Shown here piece by piece: positions 1 through 7,455 of a stretch of 64,000 nt of DNA. The translations under genes and the position numbers were made by a program. Every line of letters begins with the position of its first letter. The first letter of the stretch is position 1. A model generated the notes under the pieces. It made no database searches. It had not been told where the DNA came from and worked only from the letters and a program-made list of their open reading frames with translations. The DNA is from Neorhizobium galegae (GTDB lineage Bacteria; Pseudomonadota; Alphaproteobacteria; Rhizobiales; Rhizobiaceae), in assembly GCF_021391675.1 (NCBI RefSeq), contig NZ_CP090095.1, positions 4,582,001 to 4,646,000 on the forward strand, given 5' to 3'.

Positions 1-505
1 TGATATCCGCTTCCGCGCCCTCCACATCGATCTTGCAGAAGGCCGGCAACCCGTATTCTTCGATCAGCGCGTCGAGTGTCGTCATCTCCACCCGCTCGAC
101 CCGGTCCCAGGTGACGTTGCGGAACCCGGCGGTCTTCTCGACTTTCGAAATCCACGACGAGGAAATGCTCGTCACGGTCGGATGGCGGCTGGAAATGTGC
201 AGATCGACGCTGCCGGGCTCCTTGCCGACCGCCTTGCGCAGCAGCGTCAACTCTTCGCCCGCGAAGGATCTGGCAATAAAATCGGCAAACAACGGCTGCG
301 GCTCCAGGGCGACGATCCTGGCGCCGAGCGACAGAAGCGTCCGGCTGCGGCTGCCGGCATGCGCACCGATATCGAATACGAGATCGCCTTTGCGGACGAG
401 GCCCGCATAGAACCGCTTCAGCGAAGAACGCCGCCAGGGCTGGCCGTAATAGATCAGCAGCGAGCGTGTCAGCCCCAGGGAAGCGGAAAAATCAGGCCGC
501 GGCAT
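1..505 (-). CDS. FkbM family methyltransferase, C-terminus off the left edge
   Basis: Leftward reading frame starting at the ATG at 505 and open to the window edge, giving about 168 residues. It carries the SAM-binding motif VFDIGAHAG near residues 43-51, followed by a VALEPQP strand, and the FkbM hallmark FCKIDVEGAE near residue 157. FkbM proteins are SAM-dependent methyltransferases that usually O-methylate sugars or natural products; the substrate cannot be read from the sequence. It overlaps the end of the upstream phosphatidyltransferase gene by 14 bases, so the two are probably cotranscribed and translationally coupled. The missing part is the C-terminal portion of the Rossmann domain. 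Confidence 0.88.
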   Translation of the reverse strand, partial: MPRPDFSASLGLTRSLLIYYGQPWRRSSLKRFYAGLVRKGDLVFDIGAHAGSRSRTLLSLGARIVALEPQPLFADFIARSFAGEELTLLRKAVGKEPGSVDLHISSRHPTVTSISSSWISKVEKTAGFRNVTWDRVERVEMTTLDALIEEYGLPAFCKIDVEGAEADI

Positions 506-1286
506 GATGGCTCCTGCTCGCACTCACCAGGAAGATCACGTCGACGGCGAAGGAATAGGTGAGCGAAGCGAGGGCCGCAGCCGCAAGCAGGGTGGAGACC
601 GGCGAGGTAACGACCGGAAACAGCATCAGACAGAGCGCCACGCCCTGAACGACGCAGATCGCCTTGCGGCGCATCGAATGCGGCAGTTCGCCCCTCAGCG
701 CCGGAAAGACCGCCTGCGCCCCGACATAGGCATAGCGCATCAGGCCGATCAGCAGGATCCAAAGTCCCGCCTTGCCGAGCAACACTGCCGCGAGCGACAG
801 GAAGAGGATCAGCAGCGCGTCGATTTCCATGTCGAATCGCGCGCCGAACCGGGAAGACGTGCCCGCCTGCCGTGCGAGGAAGCCGTCGACACCATCCAGG
901 ACGATCGCGAAAGCGACTAAGAAGCCCAGCATCCACAAGGCGCCCTGGTCGAAGCCCACGCCGAATTGCGGCGACGCCAGCACCATCCCGCCTAAAACCG
1001 ACGTGAGGGCGGCACGGATTGTCGTCACGATATTGGCCGCGCCGAAACGCCCATGCCCATGCGCGCGCAGATTGCCGAGCGCTACGGCGGAAATCGCCGC
1101 ATAGATGATGAAGGCGCAGCAGGCCGCGGCCGTATCGATGCCGAGCCAGTCGCCAAGGAAATGCATGGCCGCAACCAGCGCAGCCGCGACGGTCATGGTT
1201 ACGGCATAGGCATCCAGGGAGAGCAAGCGGTGAGCTCTGCGTGCCGCCTGGCGATCCAGCGGCCCGGCATTCATCCAGTCAGCCAT
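492..1286 (-). CDS. CDP-alcohol phosphatidyltransferase family membrane protein
   Basis: A 264-residue polytopic membrane protein with the complete family signature: DGVDG at 131-135, AR at 138-139, a G at 148, then D152 and D156, matching D-x2-DG-x2-AR-x8-G-x3-D-x3-D. The aspartates bind two metal ions and the CDP-alcohol. Members transfer a phosphoalcohol such as phosphoglycerol, inositol phosphate or phosphocholine onto an acceptor at the inner membrane; the donor alcohol here is unknown. At least six hydrophobic segments follow a short soluble N-terminus. It heads a leftward pair with the FkbM gene and diverges from the dehydrogenase gene across 219 bases, which must hold both promoters. 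The start at 1286 is the only ATG giving a full first helix. Confidence 0.9.
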   Translation of the reverse strand: MADWMNAGPLDRQAARRAHRLLSLDAYAVTMTVAAALVAAMHFLGDWLGIDTAAACCAFIIYAAISAVALGNLRAHGHGRFGAANIVTTIRAALTSVLGGMVLASPQFGVGFDQGALWMLGFLVAFAIVLDGVDGFLARQAGTSSRFGARFDMEIDALLILFLSLAAVLLGKAGLWILLIGLMRYAYVGAQAVFPALRGELPHSMRRKAICVVQGVALCLMLFPVVTSPVSTLLAAAALASLTYSFAVDVIFLVSASRSHHAAA

Positions 1287-1505
1287 CGGACGTGCCTTCC
1301 TCGTCCAAGGGATGATATGAAATATTCATGACGCTCTCCTCACAGGCACTACATGGAGAAGAATACGGTGAGCAGCAAATGCCGGATCCGAAAAACCGCC
1401 GTCAAATAAACGTGATGGCCATATCGCCCTCTCGCCGGACGGCTCCCTTGCCGTCATCGTCGAAGCCTCTAGGTCTGGATTGTTATGGCGTGAAAGGTGT
1501 GAGGC

Positions 1506-2507
1506 GTGACAAGGCGTGAGACAGTTCCGAATGCGGCAACGCAGAAGGACGGAAGAGCCCTCTGGATCGAGGAGACGGGCCGTTGCGCGCTTCGGCAGGA
1601 GAAGCGGCCTACGGCCTGCGAGGGCGAGGTTGTCGTCCGAACGCTCTATAGCGGCATCAGCCGAGGTACCGAATCGCTCGTTTTTGCCGGACAGGTGCCG
1701 GAAAGCGAATACGAGCGCATGCGTGCCCCGCACCAGGCCGGCCAATTCCCCTTCCCGGTGAAATACGGCTATGCCGCCGTCGGCTTGGTCGAAGAAGGGC
1801 CCGAACGCCTCGTCGGCAAAGCGGTCTTCTGCCTGCATCCCCATCAAGACCGTTTTCGCGTGCCCGTTTCCGCCACCCACCCGCTTGCCGCCGGCCTGTC
1901 CCCACAGCGCGCCGTGCTGGCCGCCAATATGGAGACCGCGCTCAATATCACCTGGGATGCAGGCATTCAGCCAGGTGACCGGGTAGCGGTGTTCGGGGCC
2001 GGCGTGATCGGGCTTCTGGTCGCTTACCTTGCCTCGCGGATCATCGGCACCGAGGTGGTGATTTCCGATATCGAGGCGGAGCGTGCCGGACCCGCCGAGG
2101 CTCTCGGCCTCCGTTTTTTATCTGCCGGTCATGTGCCCCATGATTGCGACGTGCTGATCAATGCCTCCGCGTCGGCGGACGCCCTGGCGACGGCGCTCGA
2201 TCACGCCGGTATCGAGGCGCGCATCGTCGAGGCCAGCTGGTATGGTGAAAAGCACGTGGAGATCCCTCTCGGCGGCGCTTTCCATGCCAAGCGGCTCTCC
2301 ATCGTCAGCTCACAGGTGGCCTCCCTGCCGCCGGGGCGACGGGCCCGCTGGGACACAAGGCGACGCATGGGCAAGGCGCTCCAGCTTCTCGCCGATGACC
2401 GGCTCGACTACCTGATTTCGGGCGAAACACCGTTCGAGACCATCGCCGCCGATTATGCCGAAATTATCGGTTCGGCTGCCACGCTCTGTCATCGCATCAA
2501 GTATTGA
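1506..2507 (+). CDS. zinc-less MDR-family dehydrogenase (BchC-like)
   Basis: 333 residues of the medium-chain dehydrogenase/reductase fold. The N-terminal half has YSGISRGTES, typical of the branch containing bacteriochlorophyllide dehydrogenase BchC; the cysteine that binds catalytic zinc in alcohol dehydrogenases is replaced. A Rossmann nucleotide site, VAVFGAGVIGLLVAYLASR, lies near residues 160-178, followed by an acidic residue in ISDIEAE, which favours NAD(H). The start is GTG at 1506, the first possible start after an in-frame stop at 1500. It leads a rightward run of four genes, with the PTPS-like gene 12 bases downstream. It presumably oxidises or reduces an intermediate of the cluster; the substrate is unknown. 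Confidence 0.82.
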   Translation: MTRRETVPNAATQKDGRALWIEETGRCALRQEKRPTACEGEVVVRTLYSGISRGTESLVFAGQVPESEYERMRAPHQAGQFPFPVKYGYAAVGLVEEGPERLVGKAVFCLHPHQDRFRVPVSATHPLAAGLSPQRAVLAANMETALNITWDAGIQPGDRVAVFGAGVIGLLVAYLASRIIGTEVVISDIEAERAGPAEALGLRFLSAGHVPHDCDVLINASASADALATALDHAGIEARIVEASWYGEKHVEIPLGGAFHAKRLSIVSSQVASLPPGRRARWDTRRRMGKALQLLADDRLDYLISGETPFETIAADYAEIIGSAATLCHRIKY

Positions 2508-2519
2508 AGGAAATCCCGC

Positions 2520-2918
2520 ATGTTCGCCGTCGAAGTCCGCGATCACATCATGATCGCGCATAGTCTTGCCCGCCCGGTCTTCGGCCCCGCCCAAGGCATG
2601 CACGGCGCAACCTTCGTGGTCGACGCCGCCTTCTTCACCAGCGATCTGGACGAGAACGGCCTTGCGGTGGATATCGGGCTTGCGACCGACGTGCTGAAGG
2701 AAGTGCTGGCGCCGCTCAACTACCAGAACCTTGACACGCTGGAGATTTTCGCCGGCAAGGTGACGACGACGGAATTCCTCGCCAAGCACATATTCGACCG
2801 CATCGCCGATGCCGTCCGGAACGGCCGGCTCGGTGAGGGTGGTAGCCGCATCCGCAAACTGCGGGTCATGCTGCACGAATCGCACACCGCCCGCGGCTGG
2901 TTCGAGGCCGAGCTGTGA
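2520..2918 (+). CDS. PTPS/QueD-fold protein lacking the canonical catalytic residues
   Basis: 132 residues, close to the usual length of 6-pyruvoyl-tetrahydropterin synthase or QueD. The fold is recognisable from the first zinc-binding histidine (H14 in IAHSL), the second (H28 in MHGAT), the VDIG turn near 51, the TTTEFLA helix and the terminal LHESHT segment whose glutamate matches the family's substrate-binding Glu. By hand alignment with E. coli QueD, the third zinc histidine (HGH) is alanine, the catalytic Cys is alanine (A24), and the Asp-His pair is Asn-Tyr in PLNYQN. It is therefore unlikely to perform the QueD or PTPS reaction. Its stop overlaps the glycosyltransferase start as GTGA. 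Confidence 0.82.
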   Translation: MFAVEVRDHIMIAHSLARPVFGPAQGMHGATFVVDAAFFTSDLDENGLAVDIGLATDVLKEVLAPLNYQNLDTLEIFAGKVTTTEFLAKHIFDRIADAVRNGRLGEGGSRIRKLRVMLHESHTARGWFEAEL

Positions 2919-3958
2919 GCCGCGATCTCGTCTTCGCCTATCCGGGCGAGCTCGAAACCCGCACGGGCGGTTACGGCTACGATCGCCGTGTCGTCGCGGC
3001 CCTGCGCGACCTCGGCTGGAATGTCGAACTGATCTCCCTCGGCGAGGGTTTTCCGAACCCGGACGCAAAACAGCTCGACGATGCCGGAGGAAGGCTCTCC
3101 GGGCTAGCCGATGACAGTCTCGTGCTGATCGACGGATTAGCCTTCGGCGCGATGGACGAATGGGCGGGCCGACACGCGAAACGCCTGAAGATCATGGCGC
3201 TCGTGCACCACCCGCTGGCGCTGGAGACGGGGCTCGACGGCAAGCAGCAAGAAGCCGCGGCCGCCCGGGAGAAGGCGGCTCTGGCGCACACCCGCGGCGT
3301 TATCGTCACGTCGCATTCCACCGCTGCCGAACTGGCCGCCAATTACGCCATCCCCGCGGAAAAGATCACGGTCGCCATCCCGGGCATGGATCCGGCACCG
3401 CTGGCTGCTGGTGGCGGCGATCCGCCTCTGATCCTCAGCATCGGCACGCTGACCCACCGCAAAGGCCACGACATATTGATTTCTTCGCTCGAAAAGCTGC
3501 GCGATCTGCCATGGACCTGCCGCATCGTCGGCAGCAAGATGCTCGATCCCGGCATCGCAGCAGAGCTCGAACGCCAGGTCGCCCAATCCGGTCTCGGCGA
3601 CCGCATCGAATTCGCCGGCCAGATCGACGACACACGCTCCGAATTCGCCAAGGCCGACATCTTTGCGTTGGCGAGCCGTTATGAAGGTTACGGCATGGTG
3701 TTCGCCGAGGCGCTCGCCCAGGGGCTGCCGATCGTCGGCTGTGCGGCGGGGGCCGTGCCGGACGTCGTGCCCGAAAGCGCCGGCTTTCTCGTTCCGCCGG
3801 ACGACCCGGCCGCTTTCGCAGCCGCGCTGCGACGGCTGCTGAAAGAGCCCGAAACCCGCATTTCCATGGCCGACGCCGCAGCGATCGCCGGTGCCGGGCT
3901 TCCTTCCTGGCGGGACACCGCCATCACCATCTCCGGTTTTCTGGAAACCGTTCGATGA
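2915..3958 (+). CDS. GT4-family glycosyltransferase
   Basis: 347 residues with the two Rossmann domains of GT-B retaining glycosyltransferases. The N-terminal domain begins VFAYPGELETRTGGYGYD, a glycine-rich acceptor loop. The C-terminal domain opens with LILSIGTLTHRKGHD near residue 172 and carries the E-x7-E donor-binding motif in YEGYGMVFAEAL near 252-263. GT4 enzymes transfer a sugar from a nucleotide-sugar donor with retention of configuration. The GTG start overlaps the stop of the PTPS-like gene by four bases and the stop overlaps the methyltransferase start as ATGA, so the three are translationally coupled. This suggests that the cluster's product is glycosylated; donor and acceptor are not determinable. 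Confidence 0.9.
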   Translation: MSRDLVFAYPGELETRTGGYGYDRRVVAALRDLGWNVELISLGEGFPNPDAKQLDDAGGRLSGLADDSLVLIDGLAFGAMDEWAGRHAKRLKIMALVHHPLALETGLDGKQQEAAAAREKAALAHTRGVIVTSHSTAAELAANYAIPAEKITVAIPGMDPAPLAAGGGDPPLILSIGTLTHRKGHDILISSLEKLRDLPWTCRIVGSKMLDPGIAAELERQVAQSGLGDRIEFAGQIDDTRSEFAKADIFALASRYEGYGMVFAEALAQGLPIVGCAAGAVPDVVPESAGFLVPPDDPAAFAAALRRLLKEPETRISMADAAAIAGAGLPSWRDTAITISGFLETVR

Positions 3959-4740
3959 GCGGCTTCCACAGGGATTGGCTGGCGCTGCGCGAACCCGTGG
4001 ATGTTCTCGCACGGGACGCGGACTTGCTGGGAGCGGCTATACAATCCCTCGAAAGCGTCTCGGCCCCAACCGTCCTCGATATCGGCTGCGGCACCGGCTC
4101 GACCTTCCGCGTGCTCTCCCCCAGGCTTCGAAAGCCGGCTCACTTTCGGCTTTTCGACCACGACCACCGGCTGCTGGACGAAGCCCGCGGCCTGCATGGC
4201 GATGCTGTCGACCTCATTCAGGGGGATCTCAACGAGCTCGGAGCGCTGCCGCTCGCCGAAGTCAGTCTCGTGACCGCGTCTGCGCTCTTCGATCTCTGTT
4301 CGGAGCAGTTCATTCGCCGCTTCGTCGCCCATATCGCGCAGAAGGGCGCCGGTCTCTACGCGGCGCTCAACTATGACGGCCGAATGCGCTGGTCGAAGCC
4401 GCATCCGCTGGACGAGGCCGTGCTTGCAAGCTTCAACGCCCATCAGCTGAGCGACAAGGGTTTTGGATTTTCGCTGGGGCCGCGGGCGTGGGAGATGCTG
4501 GCCGATTGCCTCGGGGAGAGCGGCTATACGGTGAGCACCGCCGAAAGCCCATGGACGATGACCGCAGACCATCGCGAGCTGCAGCGTCTGTTCCTCGACG
4601 GCGTGGTGCGCGCAGTCTATGAATACGGCCAGCTCGACGAGAGCGAAATCCGCGACTGGGCCGATTTCCGGCGGAAAATGGTCGACCGCGAAGGCAGCCT
4701 ATGCCAGGTCGGCCATCAGGACATCCTCGCAATCCGCTGA
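3955..4740 (+). CDS. class I SAM-dependent methyltransferase
   Basis: 261 residues. Motif I for SAM binding is VLDIGCGTGS near residues 41-50, followed by an acidic LFDHD strand end and the LIQGDLNEL motif. The rest resembles small-molecule methyltransferases rather than RNA or protein ones, but the substrate is unknown. It ends the rightward four-gene run (dehydrogenase, PTPS-like, GT4, methyltransferase), coupled to the glycosyltransferase by an ATGA overlap. Its last 42 bases overlap the 3' end of the convergent RibD-type gene, an arrangement that leaves no room for a conventional terminator between them. Confidence 0.88.
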   Translation: MSGFHRDWLALREPVDVLARDADLLGAAIQSLESVSAPTVLDIGCGTGSTFRVLSPRLRKPAHFRLFDHDHRLLDEARGLHGDAVDLIQGDLNELGALPLAEVSLVTASALFDLCSEQFIRRFVAHIAQKGAGLYAALNYDGRMRWSKPHPLDEAVLASFNAHQLSDKGFGFSLGPRAWEMLADCLGESGYTVSTAESPWTMTADHRELQRLFLDGVVRAVYEYGQLDESEIRDWADFRRKMVDREGSLCQVGHQDILAIR

Positions 4741-5525
4741 GACGGTCGCCTGCCGCGCTTCCATGCGGAAATTGCAGTCGAATACAATGTCCGTGCCGAT
4801 ATTGTAGACCTGGACCTCCGGGCGGCGGGCTTCCGACAAGCGGTCGATCGGCGAAAGGCGGATGCCGGCGGGACCCGAACCGATGATGATCGGCGCGACC
4901 GAGATATGCAGCCGGTCGATCATCTGGGCATCGACAAAGCGGGAAATGGTGGTGGCGCCTCCTTCGACGAGCACCGTGGTGAGGCCGCGTTCGGCGAGCG
5001 CCTCGAGAATATCCCGCGGCGCGAGCCCCCATCCGCCTGGCGCGGCAGCCGGATGATCGTGTGCCGGACATTGAGGAGCGGCATGTCGTCGGCCTGCAGA
5101 ACGAGCACGGGCGTGCCCCCGTCATGCAGCATCTTGGCCCGCTCCGGCATGCGGCCATTGCAATCCACCACGACGCGCACGGGGCTTCTGCCGCTGACCG
5201 CACGAACCGAAAGACTGGGGTTGTCGGCAACGACCGTCCCGACCCCGACGACCACCGCATCCGCCAGCGCCCGGCACCGGTGCAGATGGGCAATGCCGTC
5301 GCAGCCCGACACATCCTGGGCATCGCCGGTCGGCGTTGCGACGCGGCCATCCAGAGACTGGCCGACCTGGGCCAGAACCAGAGCCTTACCGCGGATCGCG
5401 ATCGGCCTGTAGAGCGACAGGCAGGACGCATCGACATCAGCGGAAAGCGCAACCGGGCGCACGGAGCCTTCACGAAGCGAAAGCAGATGCTGCCACAGCT
5501 CTTCGGTCATCCTCACTGATCGCAT
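4699..5525 (-). pseudogene. RibD C-terminal-type reductase, frameshifted
   Basis: The upstream part (5525 to about 5030) encodes the pyrimidine-reductase fold: SLDGRVAT, VGVGTVVADNPSL and VRVVVDCNGRMP. The downstream part (about 5025 to 4699) continues in another frame with VLVEGGATTISRFVDA and IIIGSGPAG. The two join cleanly if one C is restored in the C5 run at 5026-5030, giving ADGGLAPRDILEALAERG across the junction. The stand-alone family reduces the ribose of a riboflavin-type pyrimidine precursor or a pteridine-like substrate, using NADPH. There is no deaminase domain. Start: ATG 5525 follows a GAGG about eight bases upstream; ATG 5510 is an alternative. A real lesion and a homopolymer sequencing error cannot be distinguished. 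Confidence 0.75.
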
Positions 5526-5856
5526 ATTCCGCCTCGTCTTCCGGCCGAAAAGAAAGAATGCCGGCACCCTCCCAAAGGTTCCTCGCCCGGCGTATTCGCT
5601 TCCAGCTGTAATACGAGCGGAAAATTTCACCAGATCAACATTCCGTCAATGGTCTCGCGAGACAGGGCTCACGATATCGCCAAGACGGATGCCCATTCCC
5701 ATCGATTTCTGCTGCCGGAATCGTTCAAACGGGTCTATGCAACGCCACCACGCCTGTGCTTGCCAATGCCCCCGACGGTTTCGGATAGTCGCGATGCGAT
5801 CTCCATGGGTATCCTCAAGGCCATGCAAATGTAATAGATGAAGCCCGGCCAATCGA
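5526..5856. other. Intergenic stretch with no recognisable gene
   Basis: About 330 bases between the RibD-type gene and the SHOCT gene. Short frames exist on both strands but none has a convincing Shine-Dalgarno sequence or a recognisable product. The RibD-type gene's promoter must lie at its left end. Confidence 0.5.
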
Positions 5857-5868
5857 GTGCAGCTTGTG

Positions 5869-6690
5869 ATGAGAGATATCCAGGAACAGAGTATTATCGA
5901 AAGCCTGTCCCAGCGGCACGGGTTCAGCCCTGGTGTGGTCGAGCATCTTGCGATGGCCTTGATCGCCGGGCATGCCAGTCAGGCACAGTTCAACCACGTC
6001 GAGCTCGGCGGCATGGGGCAATGGTCAAGCGGGGGCATGATCATGATCGGTGACATGTTCAACAACGGGTTGAAGCACCGGGTGGATATGCTTTGCTCGG
6101 AGATCGCCGCTTATATCCGGTCTGGGGAACTCTCCGGCCCGAAGGTAGATCGGCCCTATCAATCTCAGAGCCAGGGCGACGGAAACAGCTTCTTTTACCA
6201 GTCGAGTTCGCATAGCAGTTCGTGGCCTCAACATCTCGGCCAACCCTCATCGACGGGCGCGCAGAATAACCTTCGCTATGCCTTCTTCCCGGCAAGCCGC
6301 CGCCTGGCCATCGATGTAAACGGGCAGATCACGGTATACGACACAAAAGACCATAACATCGGCGGTTTTTCGCAGCAGCAGAGCGGCGACCAGTCGTTGA
6401 CCTTCACCTCACAGCACGGCCTCGTGCGCGTATCGGAACTGGAGATCGTATCGGCCGCTGACAACACGCCGGCGCCGAAAGAAGAGCAGGAAACGCCGGC
6501 AGGCCAGAGCCAGAGCGTCGCTGCTCCATCAATGGCGGTTCCGAGCACAAATATTCGCTCCTCGCCGGCTGGCGTCGATCCAGACGATATCTTCAGCAAG
6601 ATTGAACGACTGGCTGGTCTGCATTCGAAAGGCATACTTTCCGACGATGAATTTGCGGCGAAGAAAACTGAGCTGCTCCAACGGCTGTAG
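5869..6690 (+). CDS. SHOCT-domain protein of unknown function
   Basis: About 273 residues. The only recognisable domain is a C-terminal SHOCT segment, DIFSKIERLAGLHSKGILS followed by DDEFAAKKTELL, a short helical oligomerisation module found at the ends of many bacterial proteins. The N-terminal 80 residues (HGFSPGVVEHLAMAL, GGMGQWSSGGMIMIGDMFN) resemble a helical region of unannotated proteins; the middle is rich in Ser and Gln (SSSHSSSW) and looks disordered. No signal peptide or membrane segment. The start is uncertain: GTG 5857 and ATG 5869 are in frame and neither has a clear ribosome site. It lies just outside the left end of the genomic island, so it is probably ancestral to the tRNA-Ser neighbourhood. 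Confidence 0.6.
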   Translation: MRDIQEQSIIESLSQRHGFSPGVVEHLAMALIAGHASQAQFNHVELGGMGQWSSGGMIMIGDMFNNGLKHRVDMLCSEIAAYIRSGELSGPKVDRPYQSQSQGDGNSFFYQSSSHSSSWPQHLGQPSSTGAQNNLRYAFFPASRRLAIDVNGQITVYDTKDHNIGGFSQQQSGDQSLTFTSQHGLVRVSELEIVSAADNTPAPKEEQETPAGQSQSVAAPSMAVPSTNIRSSPAGVDPDDIFSKIERLAGLHSKGILSDDEFAAKKTELLQRL

Positions 6691-6902
6691 GGTTTAGGGC
6701 AGCAACCTGGACAGCTCCAAAATAGGTGTTCGCGGCAAAGCATGAACCCGGCCGGTTCTACAATAGAAAATGCCATGAGGGGTGGCGAGCAAATAGGCAG
6801 GTCGCGCGGTTAGTGTGGCCCGAGCTGATACCCCGCGACGGCAGCCCAATTTAATGGGTGATCAGGATGACAGCGAAAAACACTGGTAACCAAGGTTCAT
6901 AG

Positions 6903-6929
6903 TGGCGGAGAGGGTGGGACTCTCCGCCA
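6903..6929. repeat. Left attachment site of the island
   Basis: TGGCGGAGAG (6903-6912) and its exact inverse CTCTCCGCCA (6920-6929) flank the 7-bp GGTGGGA (6913-6919). The left arm plus the 7 bp equal the 3' end of tRNA-Ser. A 10-bp inverted repeat around a 7-bp spacer is the layout of a tyrosine-recombinase core site, with GGTGGGA as the likely strand-exchange region. Confidence 0.8.
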
Positions 6930-6939
6930 GATAGCCGCG

Positions 6940-7027
6940 CGATACCCGGAAAACCTGCGTTTTTCGTAAGCCTCTGCCCGCATTGTGGAAATACGATACC
7001 CGGAGGTGTACCACACGCGATACCCGG
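6940..7027. repeat. Arm-type integrase repeats, left end
   Basis: CGATACCCGG occurs three times, at 6940-6949, 6994-7003 and 7018-7027. A palindromic GGTGTACC at 7005-7012 lies 13 bases (start to start) before the third copy. The same pair of words with the same 13-base step recurs at the right end (29743-29764), which supports a role as integrase arm or excisionase sites. Confidence 0.6.
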
Positions 7028-7070
7028 ATCTCAAGGGCCCTATTCTATGGGATTGCTCGATGGTAAAAAC

Positions 7071-7161
7071 TTCCCGATCGGTATGAATAGGCGTCTCTGA
7101 CGATCGCACTTCCCGATCGGTAAGAATGGCGTTGAAAGTCAGAAAATCTTCCTGTACGGTA
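7071..7161 (+). promoter_or_regulatory. Three operator-like repeats spaced 39 bp, hipBA promoter
   Basis: TTCCCGATCGGTA at 7071-7083 and 7110-7122 and the variant TTCCTGTACGGTA at 7149-7161 are spaced exactly 39 bases, and the last ends 21 bases before the hipB start. The third copy overlaps a weak possible -10 (TACGGT at 7155) 17 bases after TTGAAA at 7132. HipB autorepression at several spaced operators is known in E. coli; that these are its sites is inference. Confidence 0.55.
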
Positions 7162-7182
7162 AGCCTGTAAAGGAGACGCAGG

Positions 7183-7455
7183 ATGTTCAGGTCCGCACGT
7201 GATTTCGGCACCGCCGTCAGGGAAAAACGCAAAGGTCTCGGCTGGACTCAGACGGCGCTTGCCGCCCGGTCCGGAACAGGCGAACGTTTCATCATCGAAC
7301 TCGAATCCGGCAAGCCGAGCTGCCAGCTTGAGAAGGCGCTGATCGTCGCGCGCACGGTTGGCATCGAGATCGGTGACCTGAAGACAGTTAAGGCGACACC
7401 GACCGCACCGGACGATGACCTCGGCTTCCTGCCGACCTTCGGTGATGGCCGATGA
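7183..7455 (+). CDS. hipB: HipB-type antitoxin, XRE-family regulator
   Basis: 90 residues with a helix-turn-helix of the XRE/Cro type over residues 10-62 (GTAVREKRKGLGWTQTALA, then FIIELESGKPSC). An acidic tail (DDDLGFLPTFGDG) may contact HipA. It should bind DNA as a dimer at the hipBA promoter and neutralise the downstream kinase. The start has AAGGAG seven bases upstream. Its stop overlaps the hipA start as ATGA, the standard layout of this toxin-antitoxin pair. Being first inside the left end of the island, it probably stabilises the island or is carried as addictive cargo. Confidence 0.9.
   Translation: MFRSARDFGTAVREKRKGLGWTQTALAARSGTGERFIIELESGKPSCQLEKALIVARTVGIEIGDLKTVKATPTAPDDDLGFLPTFGDGR

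Noticed and set aside
1326..1880. A 184-codon leftward frame opposite the MDR dehydrogenase start
   Set aside because: Antisense to a conserved gene; no domain.
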